From the NCBI GenBank assembly GCA_015064965.1, contig SVRG01000010.1:1-32416 (forward strand): a DNA stretch of 32,416 bases, in the 5' to 3' direction. The notes beneath the pieces are model-generated. The model saw nothing but the letters and a program-made list of their open reading frames with translations. It did not search any database and was not told the DNA's origin. Source of the DNA: Oscillospiraceae bacterium (lineage in GTDB: Bacteria > Bacillota > Clostridia > Oscillospirales > CAG-272). This document shows, in pieces, positions 23,606 through 29,428 of the stretch. Each line of letters begins with the position of its first letter. The first letter of the stretch is position 1. The position numbers were made by a program, and so were the translations under genes.

Positions 23606-24111
23606 TGAAAAACACAAAGAAACTTACATTTTCTGCGGTGCTTTCGGCACTTGCAGTTGCAATAATGTATATCGGCGCAGCGCTTGAGGTTCTTGACCTT
23701 TCAACGGCGGCGATGGCATCAATATGCGTGATGCTGATTTTAACCGAGCTTGGCATGAAGTACGCGTTTTTGACATATGCCACAATAGGTGTGCTTTCAC
23801 TGTTGCTTTTACCGATAAAAACTGCGGCGATAATGTTTGTTGGATTCCTTGGCTTTTATCCAATGGCAAAACTCGTTTTTGAGCGGAAATTTCGCGGAGC
23901 ACTCTGCCTCGTTTTGAAAATTGTATTGCTCAATGTGTGCACATTTGCGATGCTGCTTGTAGTGCGCTATGTCATGACAGAGGCACTATGGTTTGAGATC
24001 ATGGTGCTTGTACTTGCAAATATTGTTTTTGTTGTGTATGATTTTGCCCTCACAACTCTGCTTCGTGCATATGTGTTCAAATGGCGCAAAATGCTGAAAA
24101 TCAAGTTTTAA
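23605..24111 (+). CDS. integral membrane protein, ECF S-component-like
   Basis: A 168-residue hydrophobic protein with about five membrane helices. The N-terminus (KLTFSAVLSALAVAIMYIG) resembles that of ECF transporter substrate-binding subunits, but no substrate signature is visible and the family is not certain. The start ATG 23605 overlaps the J-protein stop (TGATG), so all three genes from 22149 form one coupled operon. The positively charged C-terminus (KWRKMLKIKF) is consistent with a cytosolic end. The next unit is separated by a strong terminator. It could be a partner that holds the J-protein or the DUF5685 protein at the membrane, or an unrelated transporter subunit. Confidence 0.7.
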   Translation: MKNTKKLTFSAVLSALAVAIMYIGAALEVLDLSTAAMASICVMLILTELGMKYAFLTYATIGVLSLLLLPIKTAAIMFVGFLGFYPMAKLVFERKFRGALCLVLKIVLLNVCTFAMLLVVRYVMTEALWFEIMVLVLANIVFVVYDFALTTLLRAYVFKWRKMLKIKF

Positions 24112-24114
24112 CTG

Positions 24115-24144
24115 AAAATGCGGTTGCAAAAGCAACCGCATTTT
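24115..24144 (+). terminator. terminator after the membrane-protein gene
   Basis: A 13-base perfect stem (24115-24127 and 24132-24144) with loop AAAA and a terminal TTTT. Its loop side contains the -35 box of the following promoter. Confidence 0.88.
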
Positions 24145-24152
24145 GTTATACT
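24124..24152 (+). promoter_or_regulatory. promoter of the B12 operon, overlapping the terminator
   Basis: TTGCAA (24124-24129), 17 bases, TATACT (24147-24152). The -35 box lies within the left arm and loop of the preceding terminator. Transcription would start near 24159, just before the riboswitch. Confidence 0.6.
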
Positions 24153-24159
24153 AAAGATA

Positions 24160-24345
24160 GCAAATTGAGAGGAAGTCGGGTGAAAATCCCACACGGGCAC
24201 GCCGCCGTAAGCCTTTTTTCAAAACTGCCGTGTTGCCACACACGGTACGCGAAAGCGGTCATTGATTTTTTCGAGAAGGCGTTTTGTTTTTTGGGCAAGT
24301 CGGAATACTCGAAATTTAATCCGTCCTTTGCGAGAGCCTTTTTGG
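24160..24345 (+). promoter_or_regulatory. cobalamin (B12) riboswitch
   Basis: The leader shows the conserved cobalamin riboswitch boxes in order. The core GGAAGTCGGGTGAAAATCCC is at 24171-24190, followed by a CGCCGCCGTAA box at 24200-24210. A GCCACA box is at 24235-24240, GAAGGC at 24275-24280 and AAGTCGGAATACTCG at 24297-24311. These correspond to the GGUGAAAAUCC, CGCCACUGUAA, GCCACU, GGGAAGGC and AGUCAGGAUACCUGCC elements of the family. A possible expression-platform helix pairs TCCGTCC (24320-24326) with GGATGGA (24344-24350). High B12 should reduce expression of the two uptake genes downstream. Confidence 0.85.
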
Positions 24346-24381
24346 ATGGAGCGTAAAATACTATAAAAGTGAGGAAAAAGT

Positions 24382-24816
24382 ATGAAAAGAAAGAATTTAT
24401 TTGTTCGTATTTCGCTTGCTTTGACACTTTTACTGCTTGTGGCGGCGGTATTTGTCGGATGCGGCACACCTGAAGAAACAGTTTCGGGCACGGTTTATGA
24501 AAACGCCGAGAAAATCGGCGAGGGCACAAACACATTTGTGTTCATTGCCACTTTCGAGGACAAGACAAGCAAGGTATATGAGGTTTCGACCGACGCCGAA
24601 ACGGTGGGCGAGGCGCTCACGTCGCTTGATCTTATTGACGGCGAAGTTGGTCAGTTTGGCTTGACTGTCGAAACAGTGTGCGGAGTTACTGTTGATTTTG
24701 GCGCTGACTCCTCGTATTGGGCGATATATGTTGACGGCGACTATGCCATGACGGGTATTGACTCGATAAAGTGCACCGATGTAAAAGAGGTAGAGCTGCG
24801 TTTTGAAAAATTCTGA
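24382..24816 (+). CDS. DUF4430 (transcobalamin-like) lipoprotein
   Basis: A 144-residue exported lipoprotein. A signal helix ends in a lipobox around FVGCG, with the lipidated cysteine at about residue 31. The remaining 110 or so residues form one DUF4430 domain, the fold related to the C-terminal domain of transcobalamin/intrinsic factor, seen in ETVGEALTSLDLI and SSYWAIYVDGDYAMTGID. GTGAGG lies upstream of ATG 24382. The riboswitch before it and the ECF S-component after it make a surface cobalamin-capture role likely. The last 14 bases overlap the next gene, so the two proteins are translationally linked. The domain is also used by other surface proteins, so binding of B12 itself is inferred. 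Confidence 0.88.
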   Translation: MKRKNLFVRISLALTLLLLVAAVFVGCGTPEETVSGTVYENAEKIGEGTNTFVFIATFEDKTSKVYEVSTDAETVGEALTSLDLIDGEVGQFGLTVETVCGVTVDFGADSSYWAIYVDGDYAMTGIDSIKCTDVKEVELRFEKF

Positions 24817-25342
24817 TAAAAAGCGGCTTAGTGCGCGTGAGATTGCGGTTTTTGCAATGCTTGGGGCGCTGATGCTTGTAAGCAAAACTTTGCTTGAGGC
24901 GGTCCCTAATATACATCCTGTAACCATGCTACTTATGGTTTACACTGCAGTCTACCGAAAAAAAGCTATTTTCCCGCTCGTTATATATCTTGTGCTTGAC
25001 ACACTCAAGTGGGGGATAATGACGATGGTGCCGTATTTTTACATATTTCCGCTTTGCTGGCTCTGCACACTGTTGGTGCCTGCCACGCTTTCAAATACTA
25101 AAAAGCAGATTTGCTACACGGTGATATGCACATTTTTCGGAATAGCATTCGGAACGCTTTACGCACCATGGCAGGCATTTGTGTTTTTGAAAACTTTTGA
25201 GCTGTCAAAGATTTTCGCGTGGATTGCGGCAGGTTTTTCGTATGATCTGATTCATGCGGCAGGCAATTTTGCCGCTTCGTTTTTGATTTTGCCGCTTGCG
25301 GAATTGCTTATAAAACTTGAAAAAGGAATCAGCCCTGGCTGA
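24803..25342 (+). CDS. ECF transporter S-component, probably for cobalamin (CblT-like)
   Basis: A 179-residue membrane protein with about five to six helices and the ECF S-component N-terminus (REIAVFAMLGALMLVSKTLLE). Placement under a B12 riboswitch fits the predicted cobalamin S-component CblT of Firmicutes. The shared EcfA/EcfT energising module is not in this window. The start is TTG 24803 inside the lipoprotein gene, because the next in-frame ATG (24857) would remove the first part of helix 1. The lead-in MKNSDKKRLSAREIA is typical of the family. AGAGG at 24786-24790 is a weak, rather distant ribosome site. The terminator stem overlaps the last codons. Confidence 0.85.
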   Translation: MKNSDKKRLSAREIAVFAMLGALMLVSKTLLEAVPNIHPVTMLLMVYTAVYRKKAIFPLVIYLVLDTLKWGIMTMVPYFYIFPLCWLCTLLVPATLSNTKKQICYTVICTFFGIAFGTLYAPWQAFVFLKTFELSKIFAWIAAGFSYDLIHAAGNFAASFLILPLAELLIKLEKGISPG

Positions 25343-25351
25343 TTCCTTTTT
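25320..25351. terminator. bidirectional terminator overlapping the S-component stop
   Basis: A 15-base stem (25320-25334 and 25337-25351) with a minimal loop. It starts within the last seven codons of the S-component gene and ends 2 bases from the stop of the converging P-II-like gene. Confidence 0.9.
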
Positions 25352-25353
25352 GT

Positions 25354-25647
25354 TTAGTCTGAAAGTCCTATAACGTTGTCGATAGGGAGTGAGTATACAA
25401 TACCTTTTGCCTCGGTTTTTATACCGCACTTTTCGCTTATTGCTTGCATGATGGCAAGTTTTGTTTCTGCATTTGCAACGATAATTACAATATCTTTTTC
25501 CTCGGCAAGGTCGGCGCCCACATGGGGGAGCGCAGTGTCATCTACAACCGAGCGGCTATGAATAACGGTACCGCCGCCGGCACCTGCTGCTCTTGCGGCA
25601 ACCATTACTTCTTCACTGTATCCGCGGTTAACTATGACACAAATCAT
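25354..25647 (-). CDS. P-II-like nitrogen regulatory family protein
   Basis: A 97-residue cytosolic protein of the P-II (GlnB-like) superfamily, small trimeric sensors that bind nucleotides and control partner proteins by direct contact. Family traits are the N-terminal MICVIVNRGYSEEVMVAARAAG strand-helix and GAGGGTVIHSR. A shortened T-loop region (VVDDTALPHVGADLAEEKD) and the C-terminal GIVYSLPIDNVIGL complete it. It lacks the uridylylated tyrosine region of classical GlnB. The ATG overlaps the stop of the DUF1538 fragment (ATGA), so the two are translationally coupled. The partner is presumably that membrane protein. The regulated process is unknown. Confidence 0.87.
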   Translation of the reverse strand: MICVIVNRGYSEEVMVAARAAGAGGGTVIHSRSVVDDTALPHVGADLAEEKDIVIIVANAETKLAIMQAISEKCGIKTEAKGIVYSLPIDNVIGLSD

Positions 25648-25880
25648 AGCGTTTTTGAAAGTTGAACACCGATGCCCTCTCCAAGCGGGCTCATTGCTAT
25701 TTCAGCACCGAGCTGAAACATACTCATGCCAAAAATCAAAAGGACTGCGCCGATTATAAACATCATAACCGTTCCTACATCCAGTGGAACAAGCAGGATG
25801 CTGAGCGCAAGCACAATGCCGGTGATGGGCAAAACCGCGGAAAGAGATTCCATTATTTTTGCTTTAAGTTGTGGATTCAT
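25644..25880 (-). CDS. short DUF1538 membrane protein (likely truncated)
   Basis: A 78-residue protein with two hydrophobic helices, matching only the beginning of the DUF1538 domain (SLSAVLPITGIVLALSILLVPL, MFIIGAVLLIFGM, LGAEIAMSPLGEGIG). From memory, full DUF1538 proteins are roughly three times this length and occur beside P-II-like genes. The start 25880 is set by GGGAGG 7 bases upstream and by a promoter whose -10 box lies 35 bases before it. An in-frame ATG at 25982 lies upstream of that promoter and is rejected. The end fuses neatly into the P-II start (ATGA). This looks like an in-frame deletion that kept the coupling, or a minimal natural variant. Confidence 0.75.
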   Translation of the reverse strand: MNPQLKAKIMESLSAVLPITGIVLALSILLVPLDVGTVMMFIIGAVLLIFGMSMFQLGAEIAMSPLGEGIGVQLSKTL

Positions 25881-25914
25881 ATGGAAACCTCCCGGAAAAT
25901 TACATATTAAATAC

Positions 25915-25943
25915 ATTATACCAAGAACGGCATGAACAGTCAA
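25915..25943 (-). promoter_or_regulatory. strong sigma-A promoter of the DUF1538/P-II pair
   Basis: On the minus strand TTGACT, 17 bases, TATAAT: eleven of twelve consensus bases with ideal spacing. It fixes the start of the membrane-protein gene at 25880. Confidence 0.85.
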
Positions 25944-25968
25944 TGATGAAAAGCGTAATAATATAAGT

Positions 25969-25996
25969 AAAACTGCTCGCAAAAGCGAGCAGTTTT
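25969..25996. terminator. terminator after the dockerin SGNH hydrolase gene
   Basis: A 12-base perfect stem (AAAACTGCTCGC / GCGAGCAGTTTT) with loop AAAA, 4 bases past the stop of the minus-strand hydrolase gene. It isolates that gene from the DUF1538/P-II unit. Confidence 0.87.
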
Positions 25997-26000
25997 GATC

Positions 26001-28418
26001 TTATTTTACACATTCTTTGAGAATTCGTATTGCATCAAGCAATGTAATCTTGCTGTCACCGTTTGTATCTCTATAAGTGTTATATGCGAGGTTGTTTACA
26101 CAATGAGTGATTGTAGAGAGAACATCGCTTATGTTTGTGTTTCCGTCACGGTCAGCATCGCCGAGGGGATACGTTGTGCCGTAAACCACAAGCTCTCGTG
26201 TATTGATGGAGTTGTAGTTAGCGTATGTGTTGCTCCTGCCGACAGCAATGCCCATGCGGATGTATTTACCTGTTACGCCGTTCATTCCGAACAGTACTGC
26301 GTATCCTGCGGTATTGCCATTGTAGGGGTCTTTGGGTGTGGGTGCAAGATTAATGTATGAAGTGTGGTTGATACCGTCGTAGCAAGCGGTGGGAACTATT
26401 GTCCAGTTTACACCGTCATCTGAAACGTAGACGTCTGCCGCGGATGCAATGCCGAGTGCGTTACCTGAGAAGAAGCCGATTGCGTCAAACTTATGCTGGC
26501 TTCCGAAATTGAGAGTGTAAAGTGCGCGGTATTTGCCGCTTTGGCTTACATTTCCGTTTATGTCATAGCGCTCATCACCGTAATATACACTTGACATAAG
26601 AGAAGAGCCCCAGTGTCCGTTTACAAGGTTTGCAATTGCTTTTTTATAGCCTGCCGCGCTTGTGATCATTGATTTTATACCAATCATCGAAACACCGTAA
26701 CTGATATCGGCGATATCTGCCTTTTCTTCAGCGGTAAAAGCGGTATCTGTATATTTGTCGGAGGCAACGGTGCCCTTGTCGCCGGTTATGCCGCTGAATG
26801 TGCCGTCTTTTTGCACAACGCTTATCATGGGTGAATCAGGGTACTCGGTAAGTACAACGGTTTTGGATGCGTCAATGCCGAACAAACCGTCAGTGCCGAT
26901 ACCAACGGATGAAGTTTTGTATTTTTCGGGAATTTCGGGAGTATTGTACGTTGCATCATAAGCAGCCTGCTTTAAAATAGCGGTGGTTGCTTCGTCAAAA
27001 GTGTAATTGAAATTGGAAAGCAAAGGATTGCCGCCGAGAACACTTGTAAAATGTGTCATTGCGCTGAGGTATGCGCCGTATTCGGATTGATGATAGTTGT
27101 CGCTGAGGTAGAGGTTGATGGTGTCACCGTGATTTGAGTGAACATCAAAAAATGCAAATCCGGGATGTGAGACTTTTACGCCAAGCTCATTGCCGATTGC
27201 GGTATAAGCTGCCGCAATACCGTATGTCATTGATTCTGTGTCCCAGCCGTCCGGAATATAAGAGCTGCCTGCTTTATGTCCCCAAGTGCAGTAAAGAATG
27301 GGAGTTGCGCCGTTTTTATTAACAAGGTTTACAATGCGGCGCACTGCGGTATAGAAGGATTCGGGATCTTTTATAGAATTGGTACTCTGTTCCTGAATGA
27401 AGACGTAGTCGTAGGAATTGTTTGCAAGCGCCGAGTAGACTTGTGCGCCAAACTCGTCATTTATGTTGCCGTGTTCATAGAGATATTGACCGCCGTTTGT
27501 GATTTTAGTTGCATAAACGTTATATCCGGCACTTCTTGAAATGGGAGCAAAGAATCTTTCAGGCATTTCGCTGACATAGGTAAAGCTGTTGCCTATAAAG
27601 AGAACGTCTGTACGCGAGAGTGGATTGTCTTTGCCTGTTTGCTCGCCATAAACTAAAAATTCTCTTGTATTCACTGTGTTCGGGTCGCTTGAGCCGGTTC
27701 TGCCTGTGATAACTGCAATTCGGATATACTGACCGCTCACACCGCCCATATCAAAGAGAGTTGCAAACGGAGACTCTGTATAACCGGTCCATGTGTCAGC
27801 CGGCGTTTTTACTGTGTCGGTGGCAAGGTCAATGAGTTTTTCGCCGTTTGATGCGTCATAAGATGCGGAGGGAACGAGAGCCCAGTTTTCACCGTCATCC
27901 GACACATAGATGTCAGCGGCATTTATCATACCGGCCTGAGTGCCCGAAATAAATCCGCAGGCATCAAAGCGGTGAGTAGTAGAAAAATTGAGTGTAATGA
28001 GTGCGCGGTATTTGCCGTTTGTGTTTACGGTGCCGTCAACATCGTACATGTTGTCATCAAAGTACATAAAAGACATTTTTGCATTGGCACCTGACAAGCA
28101 ACCGTCGACAAGATTGCGAAGAGCATTATTTCTGCCGAATTTCTTAATGCCGATAATCGAAACACCGTATCCGATATCCGCAAGGTTTGCTTTCTCTTCA
28201 TCAGTGAAAGCATGGTCGGAAGGATATTCGGGGGAAATCTGTGCCTTTGTGCCGTAGATGCCGTTGGGTTGCTCAATGGGATAGGTTATTCCGTCAGAAT
28301 CAGACCAGCTGATGATAGTATCAGCATCGGGAAATTCGGTGAGGTTTACTGTTTCTGATGCAAAAGCAGAAAGTAACAAAATGGTTGTAAAAAGAAGTAT
28401 GCCAAGTAACTTTTTCAT
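26001..28418 (-). CDS. secreted SGNH/GDSL hydrolase with two discoidin-like domains and a dockerin
   Basis: An 805-residue exported enzyme. A signal peptide ends near residue 20 (LLSAFA). Two homologous F5/8-type (discoidin-like) carbohydrate-binding regions flank the enzyme, at about 25-260 and 520-745. They share ADIYVSDDGENW / ADVYVSDDGVNW and the RE-L/F-VYG ending. The central domain at about 270-490 is an SGNH hydrolase: FIGNSFTYV with S278, and DNYHQ with D440 and H443. A type I dockerin with loops DADRDGNTNISD and DTNGDSKITLLD ends the protein. It is probably a carbohydrate esterase brought to a cohesin-bearing scaffold. The minus-strand ribosome site AAGGAGAT precedes the ATG. It is divergent from a LysR gene. 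Confidence 0.92.
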   Translation of the reverse strand: MKKLLGILLFTTILLLSAFASETVNLTEFPDADTIISWSDSDGITYPIEQPNGIYGTKAQISPEYPSDHAFTDEEKANLADIGYGVSIIGIKKFGRNNALRNLVDGCLSGANAKMSFMYFDDNMYDVDGTVNTNGKYRALITLNFSTTHRFDACGFISGTQAGMINAADIYVSDDGENWALVPSASYDASNGEKLIDLATDTVKTPADTWTGYTESPFATLFDMGGVSGQYIRIAVITGRTGSSDPNTVNTREFLVYGEQTGKDNPLSRTDVLFIGNSFTYVSEMPERFFAPISRSAGYNVYATKITNGGQYLYEHGNINDEFGAQVYSALANNSYDYVFIQEQSTNSIKDPESFYTAVRRIVNLVNKNGATPILYCTWGHKAGSSYIPDGWDTESMTYGIAAAYTAIGNELGVKVSHPGFAFFDVHSNHGDTINLYLSDNYHQSEYGAYLSAMTHFTSVLGGNPLLSNFNYTFDEATTAILKQAAYDATYNTPEIPEKYKTSSVGIGTDGLFGIDASKTVVLTEYPDSPMISVVQKDGTFSGITGDKGTVASDKYTDTAFTAEEKADIADISYGVSMIGIKSMITSAAGYKKAIANLVNGHWGSSLMSSVYYGDERYDINGNVSQSGKYRALYTLNFGSQHKFDAIGFFSGNALGIASAADVYVSDDGVNWTIVPTACYDGINHTSYINLAPTPKDPYNGNTAGYAVLFGMNGVTGKYIRMGIAVGRSNTYANYNSINTRELVVYGTTYPLGDADRDGNTNISDVLSTITHCVNNLAYNTYRDTNGDSKITLLDAIRILKECVK

Positions 28419-28452
28419 AAAGGGATCTCCTTTTTTAGTTATTTATATTTCT

Positions 28453-28481
28453 ATTATAAAATTTATTTACTATATTGTAAA
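28453..28481 (-). promoter_or_regulatory. promoter of the SGNH hydrolase gene
   Basis: On the minus strand TTTACA, 17 bases, TATAAT, 35 bases before ATG 28418. Its -35 box overlaps the LysR promoter's -35 box by five bases. Confidence 0.75.
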
Positions 28482-28503
28482 GAATTAAATAATATGCTAT
28501 ACT
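28475..28503 (+). promoter_or_regulatory. promoter of the LysR gene
   Basis: TTGTAA (28475-28480), 17 bases, TATACT (28498-28503), about 31 bases before ATG 28535, back-to-back with the hydrolase promoter. Confidence 0.7.
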
Positions 28504-28521
28504 ATGACAAATATATCATAG
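28502..28521. promoter_or_regulatory. candidate operator near the LysR start site
   Basis: CTATGA (28502-28507) and TCATAG (28516-28521) form an inverted repeat with an 8-base AT-rich spacer containing a T-N11-A-like dyad. It overlaps the LysR -10/start region, so negative autoregulation is plausible. Confidence 0.5.
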
Positions 28522-28534
28522 CGGAGGGTGCTAT

Positions 28535-29380
28535 ATGGAGCTTTTACAGTTTAAGTATTTCTGTGATGCGGCGCAAACTGAGAATTTTTCGAAAACGGCA
28601 AAGAAATACGGGGTTCCGCCGTCGGCAGTTTCACATAGCATAAGGCGGTTAGAGGACGAGATAGGCGTCAAACTCTTTACAAGGCAAAATAATGTGGTGT
28701 ACCTTAACGAAAAAGGAAGGCAGTTTTATACCCGCATTTCTGCTGCACTTTCAGAAATCAGAGGTGCCATAGACGAAGTGCAAAAAAACACCTCTTTTGA
28801 AACCATTCGCATCTGTGTAAATGCGCATCGCGCACTCGTTACAAAGATACTTGCTAAGTTTCAAAAGTTGTATCCGAATATTGATATGCAAATTGTAAAT
28901 TTCCATGATCCGCACGAAGAAGAATTCGATTTTGTAATTGCAAGCGACGAGGTGAAGCTTGATTCGTTTGACAGATATAAAATTATTTCGGATGAACTGG
29001 CGGTTGCTATCAATGAAAGCAATCCCATTGCAAACCGCAAGGATTTTGATGTTTCAATGTTGCGCGACGAGCCTTTTATTATATTGCAAAAGCCGAGCAG
29101 CATGAATGATATTGCACACAATGTTTGCAGAAGCTTCGGTTTTGAACCGCATATTTCGATACAGACAGATGACCCATCGTATATTAGTGAGTTCTTGCGG
29201 CTCGGCCTTGGAGTTTGTATCGTTGCAGTGCGCTCGGCAGAACAATGGAATTATCCTAAAAGTGTTCTTTTAAAGCCGATTGAAGGATGCACACGAAATA
29301 CATATGTGTATTTTTCCGGTAAAAAGCTTTCGGCATACAAAGAAAAACTGCTGGATATGCTTATCAAAGAATTCAAATAA
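28535..29380 (+). CDS. LysR-family transcriptional regulator
   Basis: A 281-residue regulator. The winged helix-turn-helix is at about 1-60 (LLQFKYFCDAAQTENFSKTA, then PSAVSHSIRRLEDEIGVKLF) and a coiled linker follows. The periplasmic-binding-like effector domain covers about 90-281 (DEPFIILQKPSSMNDIAH, FLRLGLGVCIVA). Each element is intact and the length is normal. GGAGGG lies upstream of ATG 28535. It is divergent from the dockerin SGNH hydrolase with overlapping -35 boxes, so that gene is the natural target. The inducing ligand cannot be predicted. A long bidirectional hairpin separates it from ileS. Confidence 0.93.
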   Translation: MELLQFKYFCDAAQTENFSKTAKKYGVPPSAVSHSIRRLEDEIGVKLFTRQNNVVYLNEKGRQFYTRISAALSEIRGAIDEVQKNTSFETIRICVNAHRALVTKILAKFQKLYPNIDMQIVNFHDPHEEEFDFVIASDEVKLDSFDRYKIISDELAVAINESNPIANRKDFDVSMLRDEPFIILQKPSSMNDIAHNVCRSFGFEPHISIQTDDPSYISEFLRLGLGVCIVAVRSAEQWNYPKSVLLKPIEGCTRNTYVYFSGKKLSAYKEKLLDMLIKEFK

Positions 29381-29420
29381 AAAACTCCGAATGAGATTTC
29401 CTCATTCGGAGTTTTTTATT
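29376..29420. terminator. bidirectional terminator between the LysR gene and ileS
   Basis: A 20-base stem (left arm 29376-29395, right arm 29401-29420, loop ATTTC) includes the LysR stop codon and is AT-rich at both outer ends. It serves both converging genes. Confidence 0.93.
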
Positions 29421-29428
29421 AAACGGTA

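Noticed and set aside
24081..24356. Small open frame across the B12 riboswitch
   Set aside because: It runs through the terminator and the conserved riboswitch boxes, and the protein has no recognisable character.
25881..25982. Longer start for the DUF1538 protein at 25982
   Set aside because: The extension would run through a near-consensus promoter, while a good ribosome site and ATG exist at 25880.
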